A stretch of 64,000 nucleotides of DNA from Microbacterium sp. MM2322. Lineage in GTDB: Bacteria; Actinomycetota; Actinomycetes; Actinomycetales; Microbacteriaceae. This document shows, piece by piece, positions 1-7,365 of the stretch. Both the position numbers and the translations under genes were made by a program. The notes beneath the pieces are model-generated. The model was not told the DNA's origin and did no database searches. It saw only the letters and a list, made by a program, of their open reading frames with translations. The DNA is taken from NCBI RefSeq assembly GCF_964186585.1, contig NZ_OZ075067.1:930001-994000 (forward strand), read 5' to 3'. The first letter of the stretch is position 1; the number at the start of each line of letters is the position of its first letter.

Positions 1-792
1 GTAGGCGCCGGCGCTCACCCCGCCGGTGAAGACGATGACGTCGGCACCGGCGGCGCGGGCGTCGGCGGTGACCTGTGCCACGGCCGCGCCGTCGTCCGAG
101 ACGCGGGCGATCAGAACGACCTCGGCGTCGGCGCCCGTGACGAGCTGCGCGAGCAGCGGACCGTTCGAGTCGGGGATGAGGCCCCGGCGCACGGTCTCAC
201 CGGGGGCGATGAGCTCGCTGCCGGTGGAGACGACCGCGACGCGGGGCGCGCGGGTGACCGTGACCTGGTCGGCGCCGGCGGCGACTGCCGCGGCGACCTG
301 GAACGCACCCATCCGCTGACCGGCGTCGACAACGACGTCCCCGGCGCGGAGGTCGGCGCCACGACGGCGGATGAACGCCCCGGGGGCAGGGGCTTCGAGC
401 ACCTGGACGACGTCGAGCGAGTCCGCCAGCCCGCCCGCGGTGGCCTCGAACGGCACGATGGCGTCGGCTGCCGTCGGTGTCGGCGAGCCCGTCATGATGC
501 GGGCCGCTTCGCCCGCGGCGAGCGGGGGATCGGCCGAGACGCCCGCGGGCAGGTCGGCGACGACGCGCAGGGCGACCGGGTTCTCCGGGCCCGCCGACGC
601 GACGTCGGCTGCGCGCACGGCGAATCCGTCCATCGCGGAGTTGTCGAAGAGGGGGATGTCGTGGGCGGCGACGGCCGGCGCGGCGAGTGTGCGGCCGGCT
701 GACTCGTGCGTCGGCATGGTCTCACCCGGGAGGACGGAGACGGCAGCAAGCACGCGGGCGAGCTGCTCCTCGACGCTGCGCAGGTCGCTCAT
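1..792 (-). CDS. moeA: Molybdopterin molybdenumtransferase MoeA (partial, N-terminal 264 residues)
   Basis: MoeA inserts molybdate into adenylylated molybdopterin in the last step of molybdenum cofactor synthesis. The reading frame stays open from an ATG at 792 to the window edge, so the C-terminus is missing. Visible MoeA hallmarks are an N-terminal PLFDNSAMDGFAVR segment (about residues 33-46), IMTGSPTPTAADAIVPFE (about 82-99), VAVVSTGSEL, PDSNGPLL and a VFTGGVSAG loop in the MogA-like domain near the cut end. The start overlaps the stop of the upstream moeB-like gene in an ATGA, so the two are co-transcribed and probably translationally coupled. Confidence 0.93.
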   Translation of the reverse strand, partial: MSDLRSVEEQLARVLAAVSVLPGETMPTHESAGRTLAAPAVAAHDIPLFDNSAMDGFAVRAADVASAGPENPVALRVVADLPAGVSADPPLAAGEAARIMTGSPTPTAADAIVPFEATAGGLADSLDVVQVLEAPAPGAFIRRRGADLRAGDVVVDAGQRMGAFQVAAAVAAGADQVTVTRAPRVAVVSTGSELIAPGETVRRGLIPDSNGPLLAQLVTGADAEVVLIARVSDDGAAVAQVTADARAAGADVIVFTGGVSAGAY

Positions 793-1568
793 GCGGATGC
801 CGCTGCCGTCGCGGCCGACCGAAGGGGGATCTCGCGCTGGCGGCCCGACAGCGAGTCGAGCACGAGGAGACGTCCGAGCAGCGGTTCGCCGACACCGATC
901 GCGAGCTTGACGACCTCAGTCGACAGGAGCCCGCCGACCTGCACGCACAGCGCGCCGAGCACGCCGACCTGCGCGCACGTGGGCGGGTCGCCCTCGGTGC
1001 CGACGGCGAAGAGGTCATTGAGGACGACGGGGTCGGCGTCGGTCGGGTTCGACCAGAAGACGGTGACCTGCGCGTACCACTCGCGCACGGCTCCCCAGAC
1101 GAGAGGGATGCCGAGCGCTTCTGTGGCGGCGGCGACGGCTCGACGTGTCGCGAACGAGTCGCTCGTGTCGATGACGACGTCGGCGTCGGCGAAGAACTCC
1201 TGCGCGTTCGCCTCGTCGAGCCGGGCGGTCACGGGCCTGACGACGGTGACGGGAGACAGGGCCGCGACCGCGCGCACCGCGCTCTCGGTCTTATGGACGC
1301 CGATGTCTTCGATGCGGTGCGCGATCTGGCGCTGCAGGTTGTGGAGCTCGACGATGTCGTCGTCGATCACCGTGATCGCGCCGACGCCCGCGGCGGCGAG
1401 GGCGAGGATCGCCGGCGAGCCGATCCCGCCGGCCCCGACGACGGCGACGCGCGTGGCAGCGAGCCGGCGCTGTCCTTCGTCGCCGATGCCTTTGAGTACT
1501 GTGTGGCGCGCGGTTCGCTTGCGCTCGTCGGGATCCAACTCGGACACGGGATCGACCAGGGGGCGCAT
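789..1568 (-). CDS. moeB: MoeB/ThiF-type adenylyltransferase, short form
   Basis: E1-like enzyme expected to adenylate the C-terminus of a ubiquitin-fold sulfur carrier (MoaD or ThiS type). The Rossmann ATP site VVGAGGIGSP is at about residues 43-52, followed by DDDIVELHNLQRQ, the invariant Arg/Gln stretch of the family. The catalytic-type Cys is in PPTCAQVGVLG (about residue 196). At 259 residues it lacks the C-terminal rhodanese domain common in actinobacterial MoeBR proteins. It also lacks the CxxC pairs that bind structural zinc in E. coli MoeB; only one other Cys is seen, LCVQVGG about eight residues later. It is coupled to moeA. The MoeB assignment rests partly on this context; a ThiF or MoeZ-like role is possible. 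Confidence 0.85.
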   Translation of the reverse strand: MRPLVDPVSELDPDERKRTARHTVLKGIGDEGQRRLAATRVAVVGAGGIGSPAILALAAAGVGAITVIDDDIVELHNLQRQIAHRIEDIGVHKTESAVRAVAALSPVTVVRPVTARLDEANAQEFFADADVVIDTSDSFATRRAVAAATEALGIPLVWGAVREWYAQVTVFWSNPTDADPVVLNDLFAVGTEGDPPTCAQVGVLGALCVQVGGLLSTEVVKLAIGVGEPLLGRLLVLDSLSGRQREIPLRSAATAAASA

Positions 1569-1637
1569 GACCCGAGTTTACGCGTCGGTGGGCCGTGAAG
1601 GCTTGCCGCGGGATCGGATTCTTCGCCGGTCCTGAAC

Positions 1638-1681
1638 CCGCAGATGCGGTGTGAAATATCTCGAATGACCCGCACATGCGG
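1638..1681. promoter_or_regulatory. Twin palindromic operator in the moeB / mod divergent promoter
   Basis: Two near-identical 12-bp palindromes lie at 1638-1649 (CCGCAGATGCGG) and 1670-1681 (CCGCACATGCGG), each preceded by AC or CC. Their centres are 32 bp apart, about three helical turns. They lie between the leftward moeB-like gene and the rightward regulator gene, with an AT-rich gtgaaatatct segment between them where a -10 could sit. The likely ligand is the regulator encoded immediately downstream, giving autoregulation and control of both arms of the molybdenum island. That is inference. Confidence 0.6.
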
Positions 1682-1693
1682 CATCATCGAAGG

Positions 1694-2086
1694 ATGACGA
1701 CGTACCGTGTGGCTCGCGCCGCTCGACTGCTGGGCGTGAGCGACGATTCCGTCCGGCGATGGATCGACCAGGGGCTGCTCCCGGTGACGGATGCCGTCCC
1801 TGCTGAGATCCCCGGCGAGGCTCTCGCGGCTTTCGCGGTGTCGATGGCGAACGAGCCCGGCGACGGATACGAGCACCGCTCCAGCGCGCGCAACAGCTTC
1901 GTGGGGATCGTGACGCGCGTGCAGGTCGACGGCGTCATGGCGCAGGTCGACATCCAGTCCGGTCCGCACCGCGTCGTGTCGCTCCTTTCCGCCGAGGCGG
2001 TGCGTGAACTGCAGCTCGAGGTCGGCACACTGGCACGGGCATCGGTGAAAGCCACGAACGTCGTCGTCGAGATCGCGGGGGAGTGA
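1694..2086 (+). CDS. HTH / TOBE (Mop-like) molybdate-responsive regulator, ModE-like
   Basis: A 130-residue protein. The N-terminal helix-turn-helix of MerR/excisionase type (YRVARAARLLGVSDDSVRRWIDQ, about residues 4-26) is followed by a TOBE/Mop domain (SFVGIVTRVQVDGVMAQVDIQ through VKATNVVVEI, about 63-127), the fold that binds molybdate in ModE, Mop and ModC. It is expected to sense molybdate and control the cluster. An in-frame ATG exists at 1676, but the family begins MT-YRV, so ATG 1694 is chosen. AAGG abuts that ATG too closely to be a normal ribosome site, so the mRNA may be leaderless. The second operator palindrome ends 13 bp upstream. modA begins one base after its stop. Confidence 0.85.
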   Translation: MTTYRVARAARLLGVSDDSVRRWIDQGLLPVTDAVPAEIPGEALAAFAVSMANEPGDGYEHRSSARNSFVGIVTRVQVDGVMAQVDIQSGPHRVVSLLSAEAVRELQLEVGTLARASVKATNVVVEIAGE

Positions 2087-2087
2087 C

Positions 2088-2837
2088 GTGCGTCGCTGGC
2101 TGCTCCGCCCCGTGGCGCTCGGCGCGCTCGCGCTGTTGCTGACGGGATGCGCCGCGTCGGTGCGCTCGGATGATGGGGTCTCGGGATCGCTCACCGTCTA
2201 CGCCGCCGCGTCGCTGAAGACCTCGTTCGACGAGGTGGCCGAGGCGTTCACGGCGCAGCATCCCGGCATCGAGATCAGTCCCGTCTATGACGGCTCGTCG
2301 ACGCTCGCGACGCAGATCGAGGCGGGAGCGCCGGCGGATGTGTTCGCGTCGGCCGATGAGGCGACCATGGCGAAGGTGTCGACGTTCGTCCGCAGTCCCG
2401 AGGTGTTCGCCTCGAACACGCTCGTGATCGTCGTCCCCGCGGGCAACCCGAAGAAGGTCGCGACGCTCGCCGACCTGTCGCGCGTCGTGACGGTGCTGTG
2501 TGCGCCCGAGGTGCCGTGCGGCGCGGCATCCGCGAAGCTGCTCGCCGCCGCCGACGTCACGGTCGACGCCGCCAGCCTGGAGCAGAACGTGACGGCCGTG
2601 CTCACGAAGGTGGCGGCGGGCGAGGCGGATGCGGGTCTTGTCTACGCGACCGATGTGGTCGGCCGCGACGACGTCGCCTCGATCGTTCCCGACGGCAGTG
2701 ACAAGGTCGTCAACGAGTATCCGATCGCCGCGCTGAAGGATGCCGCGAATCCGCAGGCGGCGAAGGCGTTCGTCGACTTCGTGCTGTCGGACGCCGGGCA
2801 GAAGATCCTCCACGACCGCGGCTTCGGAGCGCCGTGA
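2088..2837 (+). CDS. modA: Molybdate ABC transporter substrate-binding lipoprotein ModA
   Basis: Periplasmic-type binding protein anchored as a lipoprotein. The signal peptide ends in LLLTGC with lipidated Cys21. The mature part has the ModA signatures LTVYAAASLKTSFDEVA (about residues 34-50), DGSSTLATQIEAGAPADVFASAD (about 69-90) and AGLVYATDV. Length 249 is normal. The start is GTG. It begins the modABC operon and overlaps modB by GTGA. Confidence 0.95.
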   Translation: MRRWLLRPVALGALALLLTGCAASVRSDDGVSGSLTVYAAASLKTSFDEVAEAFTAQHPGIEISPVYDGSSTLATQIEAGAPADVFASADEATMAKVSTFVRSPEVFASNTLVIVVPAGNPKKVATLADLSRVVTVLCAPEVPCGAASAKLLAAADVTVDAASLEQNVTAVLTKVAAGEADAGLVYATDVVGRDDVASIVPDGSDKVVNEYPIAALKDAANPQAAKAFVDFVLSDAGQKILHDRGFGAP

Positions 2838-3622
2838 GTGGGGTGGCTGATCGCGGGTACGTTCCCCGGGCCCTGGCGTTCCCCGCGCTCCTCGGGCTGT
2901 GCTTCCTGATCCTTCCCCTCGTCGCCCTGATCGCCCGTGTGGAGTGGGCCACGTTCGTCGCCGACGTCACGTCGCCGGCGGCGCTGGCCGCCCTCGGTCT
3001 CTCCTTCGGTACGGGAATCGCCGCGACGGCGATCTGCGTCGTCATCGGTGTGCCGCTGGCCCTGTTGATCGCCCGGTCGGGTCCCCGGCTTGCCGCCGTG
3101 CTGCGTGCCGCGGTGACGGTGCCGCTCGTGCTGCCCCCGATGGTCGGCGGCATCGCGCTGCTGTACCTGTTCGGCCGCGCCGGGTGGCTCGGAGGACTCG
3201 GGCTGTCGTTCACGACGCCGGCGGTCGTGCTCGCGCAGACGTTCGTGGCACTGCCGTTCCTCGTGCTGGCCGTCGAGGGCGCGGTGCGGTCGACGGGAGT
3301 GGACTTCGAGCGCACGGCGGCGGCGCTGGGAGCCGGCCGCTGGACGATCCTCCGGCGCATCACGCTCCCTCTGGCAGCGCCCGGGATCGTCGCGGGAACC
3401 GTGCTGTGCTTCGCACGGGCGATCGGCGAGTTCGGCGCGACGGCCCTCTTCGCCGGCAACCGTCCCGGCGTCACGCAGACGATGCCCCTCGCCATCTACA
3501 CGGCGTTCAACGGTGCCGGGGTGGCGCAGGGGACCGCGGTCGCCCTCGCGCTGCTGCTGCTTGCGGCCGCCGTCATCGTCCTGATGCTCGTGCGCGGCTG
3601 GCGACCCGGAGCGGTGCGATGA
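2834..3622 (+). CDS. modB: Molybdate ABC transporter permease ModB
   Basis: Membrane channel of the molybdate importer: 262 residues, about six hydrophobic segments. The EAA loop that contacts the ATPase is AAALGAGRWTILRRITLPLAAPG (about residues 162-184). A second typical stretch, ARAIGEFGATALFAGN, is conserved in ModB and CysT permeases. GTG start inside the modA stop codon; its own stop overlaps the modC start. Tungstate or sulfate cannot be excluded from this subunit alone, but the flanking Moco genes make molybdate the natural substrate. Confidence 0.94.
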   Translation: MSGVADRGYVPRALAFPALLGLCFLILPLVALIARVEWATFVADVTSPAALAALGLSFGTGIAATAICVVIGVPLALLIARSGPRLAAVLRAAVTVPLVLPPMVGGIALLYLFGRAGWLGGLGLSFTTPAVVLAQTFVALPFLVLAVEGAVRSTGVDFERTAAALGAGRWTILRRITLPLAAPGIVAGTVLCFARAIGEFGATALFAGNRPGVTQTMPLAIYTAFNGAGVAQGTAVALALLLLAAAVIVLMLVRGWRPGAVR

Positions 3623-4668
3623 GCGGCCTGCAGGCGCACGTCGTCGTCGACCGGTCCCGCTTCCGCGTGGATGTCATGATCGACGCCGCGGCGGGGGAGA
3701 CGGTCGCGGTGATGGGTCCGAGCGGCGCCGGCAAGTCGACGCTGCTGTCGGCGCTCGCCGGCCTGGTGTCGCTCGACGGCGGGGAGATCACCGTCGCGGG
3801 CCGCACGGTCGAGCGCGTGACCGCACCTCGGGTGAGCACGGCGCCGATGCATCGCGGAGTGGTGCTCCTCGGGCAGGATCCGCGCCTGTTCCCCCACCTC
3901 AGCGCACGGGAGAACGTCGCGTTCGGCCCCCGTGCCGCGGGAACGCCTGCGGCACGGGCGCGCGCCGACGCCGATGAGTGGCTCGAACGCGTCGGCCTGG
4001 GTGGCCTCGGAGCCCGCATGCCCCGCGAGCTGTCGGGTGGCGAGCAGCAGCGGGTCGCGATCGCGCGGGCGCTGTCGGCGTCGCCTCGGGTGGTGCTGCT
4101 CGATGAGCCCCTCGTCGCGCTCGATCCGGTCACGGCCTCGTCGATCCGCGGGATGCTGCGCGATCAGCTCGCCGGCATGACGACGGTCGCCGTGACGCAC
4201 GACGCCGGCGACGCGGTCGCGTTGGCCGAGCGACTGTTCGTGATCGACGCGGGAGCTGTGGTGCAGACCGGTCCCGTGCGCGAGGTCTTGCGGGCACCGG
4301 CATCCGCCTTCGTCGCCTCGATCGCCGACATGAATCGGATGCCCGGAGTCGCTGCGCGAGGAGGGTGGACGGACTCGGACGGCCACCTGCTGACAAGCTC
4401 GGATGTCGCTTCGACCGCGCTTGCCACCGCGGACGGGACGGCGCTCGCCGCCGTGTTCCGCCCGAGTGATGCGAGGGTCGTGGCGGGGGAAGGCGCGAAC
4501 ACCTGGAAGGCGACCGTTCTGCGCGTCGAGCCGACGCTGTCGGGCTCGCGGATCTACACGTCCGCGGGCGCGGTGGATGTCGGCGACACGCGCGACGCTT
4601 GGTCATCCGGCGACACGGTGTGGCTGCACGTCGACCTGTCGCGCGTGCGGTTCGTGCCGCTGCCGTGA
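3619..4668 (+). CDS. modC: Molybdate ABC transporter ATP-binding protein ModC
   Basis: ATPase energising ModAB. Walker A GPSGAGKST (about residues 33-41), Q-loop LLGQDPRLFPH, signature LSGGEQQR (about 136-143), Walker B VVLLDEP and switch His in VTHDAGD. Past about residue 265 a single TOBE domain (AVFRPSDARVV ... WLHVDLSRVRFVPL) closes the 349-residue protein, as expected for ModC. ATG overlaps the modB stop (ATGA). No terminator-like stem is seen before moaA 75 bp downstream. Confidence 0.94.
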   Translation: MSGLQAHVVVDRSRFRVDVMIDAAAGETVAVMGPSGAGKSTLLSALAGLVSLDGGEITVAGRTVERVTAPRVSTAPMHRGVVLLGQDPRLFPHLSARENVAFGPRAAGTPAARARADADEWLERVGLGGLGARMPRELSGGEQQRVAIARALSASPRVVLLDEPLVALDPVTASSIRGMLRDQLAGMTTVAVTHDAGDAVALAERLFVIDAGAVVQTGPVREVLRAPASAFVASIADMNRMPGVAARGGWTDSDGHLLTSSDVASTALATADGTALAAVFRPSDARVVAGEGANTWKATVLRVEPTLSGSRIYTSAGAVDVGDTRDAWSSGDTVWLHVDLSRVRFVPLP

Positions 4669-4743
4669 AGGTGCCCTGATCAGCCCAGATCCAGGCGGCG
4701 GCGATTAGGCTCTGATGATGGGATGCCACTGGGGGACGACGCG

Positions 4744-5832
4744 ATGACGGCCATCCCGATCACGCTCGGTCGGTCGCCCCAGATTCCGTCTCACTCCGGC
4801 GCGGCTCCCGACCCGGCCGCCGGCCTCGTCGACACCCACGGACGCGTTCACCGCGACCTGCGGATCTCGCTCACCGACCGCTGCTCCCTGCGCTGCACGT
4901 ACTGCATGCCCGAGCAGGGCAACGAGTGGTTGGCGCGCACGAGCATCCTGACGACCGACGAGATCGTCGAGATCGCTGAGGTCGCGGCGAGCCTCGGCAT
5001 CCGCACATTCCGGCTCACCGGTGGCGAGCCGCTGCTCCGCACCGACATCGTCGACGTGGTGCGCCGCGTCGCCGCGATCTCGGGCCCCGACGGGCCGGTC
5101 GAGGTCGCGATGACGACCAACGGCATCCGTCTCGCCGAGGTGCTGCCCGATCTGATCGAGGCGGGTCTGACGCGACTCAACATCAGCATCGACACGATCG
5201 ATCGCGAGCGGTTCGCCGCGCTCACCCGTCGTGATCGGCTCGACGACGTGCTCGAGGGGATCGCGGCAGCCGCGGCATCCGATCTGAAGCCCTTGAAGCT
5301 GAACGCCGTGGCGATGCGGGGCGTGAACGACGACCAGCTTGCCGACCTCGTCGCCTTCGCGATGGAGGTGGGCGCGCAGTTGCGGTTCATCGAGCAGATG
5401 CCGCTGGATTCCGGGCACACGTGGGATCGGAGCTCGATGGTGACGCGCGAGGAGATCCTCGAGGCGCTGTCGGAGCGCTGGTCGCTCGAGCCGGTTCCCG
5501 GCCGTGGCGGGGCGCCCGCCGAGAAGTGGCGCATTGACGGCGGCCCGCACGAGGTCGGCGTGATCGCGTCGGTGACCGCGCCCTTCTGCGGAGCGTGCGA
5601 CCGCCTGCGCCTGACGGCGGACGGTCAGTTCCGCAACTGCCTCTTCTCGCTGACCGAGTACGACGTGACGACCGCGGTACGGGGGATGCCGGTGGGCGCC
5701 GCGCCGGGAGATCGTCGGAGAGTCATCGCCGAGATTTTGCACGCGTGTGTGCTGGGGAAGCTGCCCGGCCATGCGATCAACGACCCGTCGTTCCTGCAGC
5801 CCGCACGGGGCATGAACGCCATCGGGGGCTGA
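4744..5832 (+). CDS. moaA: GTP 3',8-cyclase MoaA
   Basis: Radical-SAM enzyme making the first Moco precursor from GTP. The N-terminal cluster motif is DRCSLRCTYCMPE (CX3CX2C) and the C-terminal cluster is APFCGACDRLRL followed by FRNC (CX2CX13C). RLTGGEPLLR is the SAM-binding GGEP motif. The protein ends in GG, the dipeptide needed by MoaA catalysis. An in-frame ATG lies at 4723, but GGGGGA at 4731-4736 is well spaced from ATG 4744, which I prefer (362 residues). TAGGCT at about 4708 could be a -10, suggesting its own promoter downstream of modC. Confidence 0.95.
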   Translation: MTAIPITLGRSPQIPSHSGAAPDPAAGLVDTHGRVHRDLRISLTDRCSLRCTYCMPEQGNEWLARTSILTTDEIVEIAEVAASLGIRTFRLTGGEPLLRTDIVDVVRRVAAISGPDGPVEVAMTTNGIRLAEVLPDLIEAGLTRLNISIDTIDRERFAALTRRDRLDDVLEGIAAAAASDLKPLKLNAVAMRGVNDDQLADLVAFAMEVGAQLRFIEQMPLDSGHTWDRSSMVTREEILEALSERWSLEPVPGRGGAPAEKWRIDGGPHEVGVIASVTAPFCGACDRLRLTADGQFRNCLFSLTEYDVTTAVRGMPVGAAPGDRRRVIAEILHACVLGKLPGHAINDPSFLQPARGMNAIGG

Positions 5833-5865
5833 GGAGCGCGCTCGTCTCTTGGCACGTGGGGCGCG

Positions 5866-6110
5866 TTGGTCGACGAGGTGGATTGGCTGGAAGGCTTCGG
5901 GATCGACGTTGCTGCCACGCTCGCATAGGCGGCGAGCTGAGTACAACGACGGCCCCTCGACCGAGCCATGGATCGGCCACGACGCCATCTTCGCGGGCCG
6001 GCTCGGTCAGAAGGATGACCTTGGCACATGGTTGTTCGAACACGTGCTCACCGCGGTAGACGGCGACATCGCGATCATCCGCGGTCGAACCTTGCCGGCC
6101 GAGGATCGCC
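5866..6110 (+). pseudogene. Decayed NTF2/SnoaL-like domain protein
   Basis: Two pieces of one recognisable protein survive in different frames. An N-terminal helix VDEVDWLEGFG is read from about 5869 in one frame and runs into a stop about 50 bp on. EYNDGPSTEPWIGHDAI, GRLGQKDDLGTWLFEH and AVDGDIAIIRGRT are read in the +1 frame to about 6100. The second part matches the layout of NTF2-like (SnoaL/DUF4440 class) proteins. The linking segment and the C-terminus are absent, and the end runs antisense into the acyltransferase gene. Family assignment is from pattern memory only. Confidence 0.55.
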
Positions 6111-6668
6111 CTCTTCGCGCAAGCGAGGCTCGACGCGTAGCGCGGGACGCAGTCCCGACTTGTCGGCGTAGAACGCTCGGATGGCATCCATGTCCTTGCC
6201 GACGTCGCCGGTGAGCGTGAGCGTCGGTCCCAGCCCGGTCGTCATGGTGGTGCGATCCACGTACCCGAGCGTGACATCAAGGCCGGTCTCGCGAGCGATG
6301 CGATAAAAGCCCGACTTCCAGTTCCCCACGCTGCCGCGCGTGCCTTCCGGCGTCACCACGAGGCCGAAGACCTCGCCGTCGCGGATGCGGCGGACGAGGG
6401 CGTCGACCACCCCGGCGGGGTTCGCTCTATCGACCGGGATGCCGCCGATCGAGCGCATCAGCGGGCCCCGCCAGCCGCGAAAGAGACTCTCCTTGCCCAG
6501 CCAACGGAAGCGCATCTTCAGGCGCCACGCGATCGCCAGCATGAGCACGAAGTCCCAGTTCGAGGTGTGCGGCGCCCCGAGGACGACGGTGGGGCGGGTC
6601 GGCGCGGGCTCGGTTGCGAGCGTCCATCTGCTGAACGTCCAATAGACCCGGGCGACGAGGCGGAGCAT
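6075..6668 (-). CDS. 1-acyl-glycerol-3-phosphate acyltransferase family protein (PlsC-like)
   Basis: 197-residue lysophospholipid acyltransferase-type enzyme, expected at the inner membrane face. Block I HX4D is APHTSNWDF (about residues 32-40), block II includes GKESLFRG, and block III is VVTPEGTRG (about 103-111). GGIPVDR is also typical. Substrate not predictable; this short form is common in actinobacteria and often annotated only as an acyltransferase. The C-terminal residues after EPRLREE overlap the antisense NTF2-like remnant. Confidence 0.85.
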   Translation of the reverse strand: MLRLVARVYWTFSRWTLATEPAPTRPTVVLGAPHTSNWDFVLMLAIAWRLKMRFRWLGKESLFRGWRGPLMRSIGGIPVDRANPAGVVDALVRRIRDGEVFGLVVTPEGTRGSVGNWKSGFYRIARETGLDVTLGYVDRTTMTTGLGPTLTLTGDVGKDMDAIRAFYADKSGLRPALRVEPRLREEGDPRPARFDRG

Positions 6669-6738
6669 TCCGCAACCGTAACGCTCTCGCGTGCTCCCCG
6701 GACCCGAGGGGGCGCCAGGTCAGCTCCCAGGTTCCCGA

Positions 6739-6814
6739 GGTATCCTGATACCGATAGGCGGACTTCTCATTCGTCTCGCCCCGGCTGTGTGGTAACAGTC
6801 GGGGCTTTTTTATT
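6739..6814 (+). ncRNA. Candidate small transcript: palindrome plus intrinsic terminator
   Basis: The 304-bp gap 6669-6972 has no gene but a strong signature. A perfect inverted repeat GGTATC-CT-GATACC (6739-6752) is followed 25 bp later by an intrinsic terminator: GCCCCGGCTGT (6778-6788) pairs with ACAGTCGGGGC (6795-6805), one G-U, then six T at 6806-6811. No coding gene upstream on the plus strand would need it, since the acyltransferase runs leftward from 6668. TATCCT inside the palindrome could be a -10, giving an RNA of about 55-60 nt. Alternatively it stops read-through toward tRNA-Lys. The terminator is well supported; the RNA is inference. Confidence 0.5.
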
Positions 6815-6972
6815 GCTCGAACGGCCCACGGCGACGAGCGCAATCGGCCGCCCGTCTCTCACCGGGCGAGCGCTTGGTCGACGTCACGGTGATGGTGACC
6901 GCCCGGTCGTCTTCCCCGACGCGACTGGGTGCGTTCGCTCGCCACGCCATGTCGATCGATGTCCCACAGAGG

Positions 6973-7045
6973 TGGGCCCCGTGGGGCTCGAACCCACGAC
7001 CCGCGGATTAAAAGTCCGATGCTCTACCGACTGAGCTAGAGGCCC
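6973..7045 (-). tRNA. tRNA-Lys (anticodon UUU)
   Basis: Complete 73-nt cloverleaf on the minus strand. Acceptor GGGCCTC pairs with GGGGCCC (one G-U); D-arm AGCTCAGTCGGTAGAGC; anticodon stem-loop with loop CTTTTAA giving anticodon TTT (7010-7012); T-arm with GTTCGAGC; discriminator A at 6973. The 3' CCA is not encoded (CCT follows). Confidence 0.97.
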
Positions 7046-7084
7046 TCAGCGATCCAGCCTAATAGGCGAGGGCCGCGGCATCCG

Positions 7085-7246
7085 TCACTTGGTGCTCTTC
7101 TCTGAGCTGAAGAGGATGCCGAACATGATCCCGAACGACAGGCCGAAGGCGGCGCCGAGGCCGATGTTGTCGAGGAACAGCATCCCGGCGATCGCGCCGC
7201 CGAGCATCCCGAACGCAATCCACAGCCCGAACGTCATTCCTCGCAT
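7085..7246 (-). CDS. Small glycine-rich membrane protein (53 aa)
   Basis: A 53-residue frame starting MRGMTFGLWIAFGML. It has two hydrophobic stretches rich in Gly and Ala with a zipper-like spacing (GGAIAGMLF, GLGAAFGLSFGIMFGILF) and ends in the polar SSEKSTK. Probably a two-helix inner-membrane protein of unknown role. ATG 7246 has only a weak GAAG upstream; ATG 7237 is the alternative. It lies between tRNA-Lys and the fasciclin gene terminator. Support is compositional and from the membrane-like pattern. Confidence 0.6.
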   Translation of the reverse strand: MRGMTFGLWIAFGMLGGAIAGMLFLDNIGLGAAFGLSFGIMFGILFSSEKSTK

Positions 7247-7299
7247 GCTTCGACGCTACGGAGAGCGGTCCGCCCGCGGCATCCCCCGAAAGGAGTAAA

Positions 7300-7348
7300 C
7301 ACAAAGAGGCGGCGCCGCCGAAGCCCGCAGAGCTTCGACGACGCCGCC
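7300..7348 (-). terminator. Intrinsic terminator of the fasciclin lipoprotein gene
   Basis: On the minus strand GGCGGCGTCGTCGAAGC (7348-7332) pairs with the arm at 7324-7308 over 17 positions, two of them G-U, around a 7-nt loop. A T-rich TCTTTGTGTTT follows. It begins 18 bp after the stop at 7366. Confidence 0.8.
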
Positions 7349-7365
7349 GGTCAAGAAGACCGTGA

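Noticed and set aside
2899-4668. 589-codon frame suggesting a ModB-ModC fusion
   Set aside because: The first part is a frameshifted reading of modB with no permease character. ModB and ModC are separate, overlapping genes.
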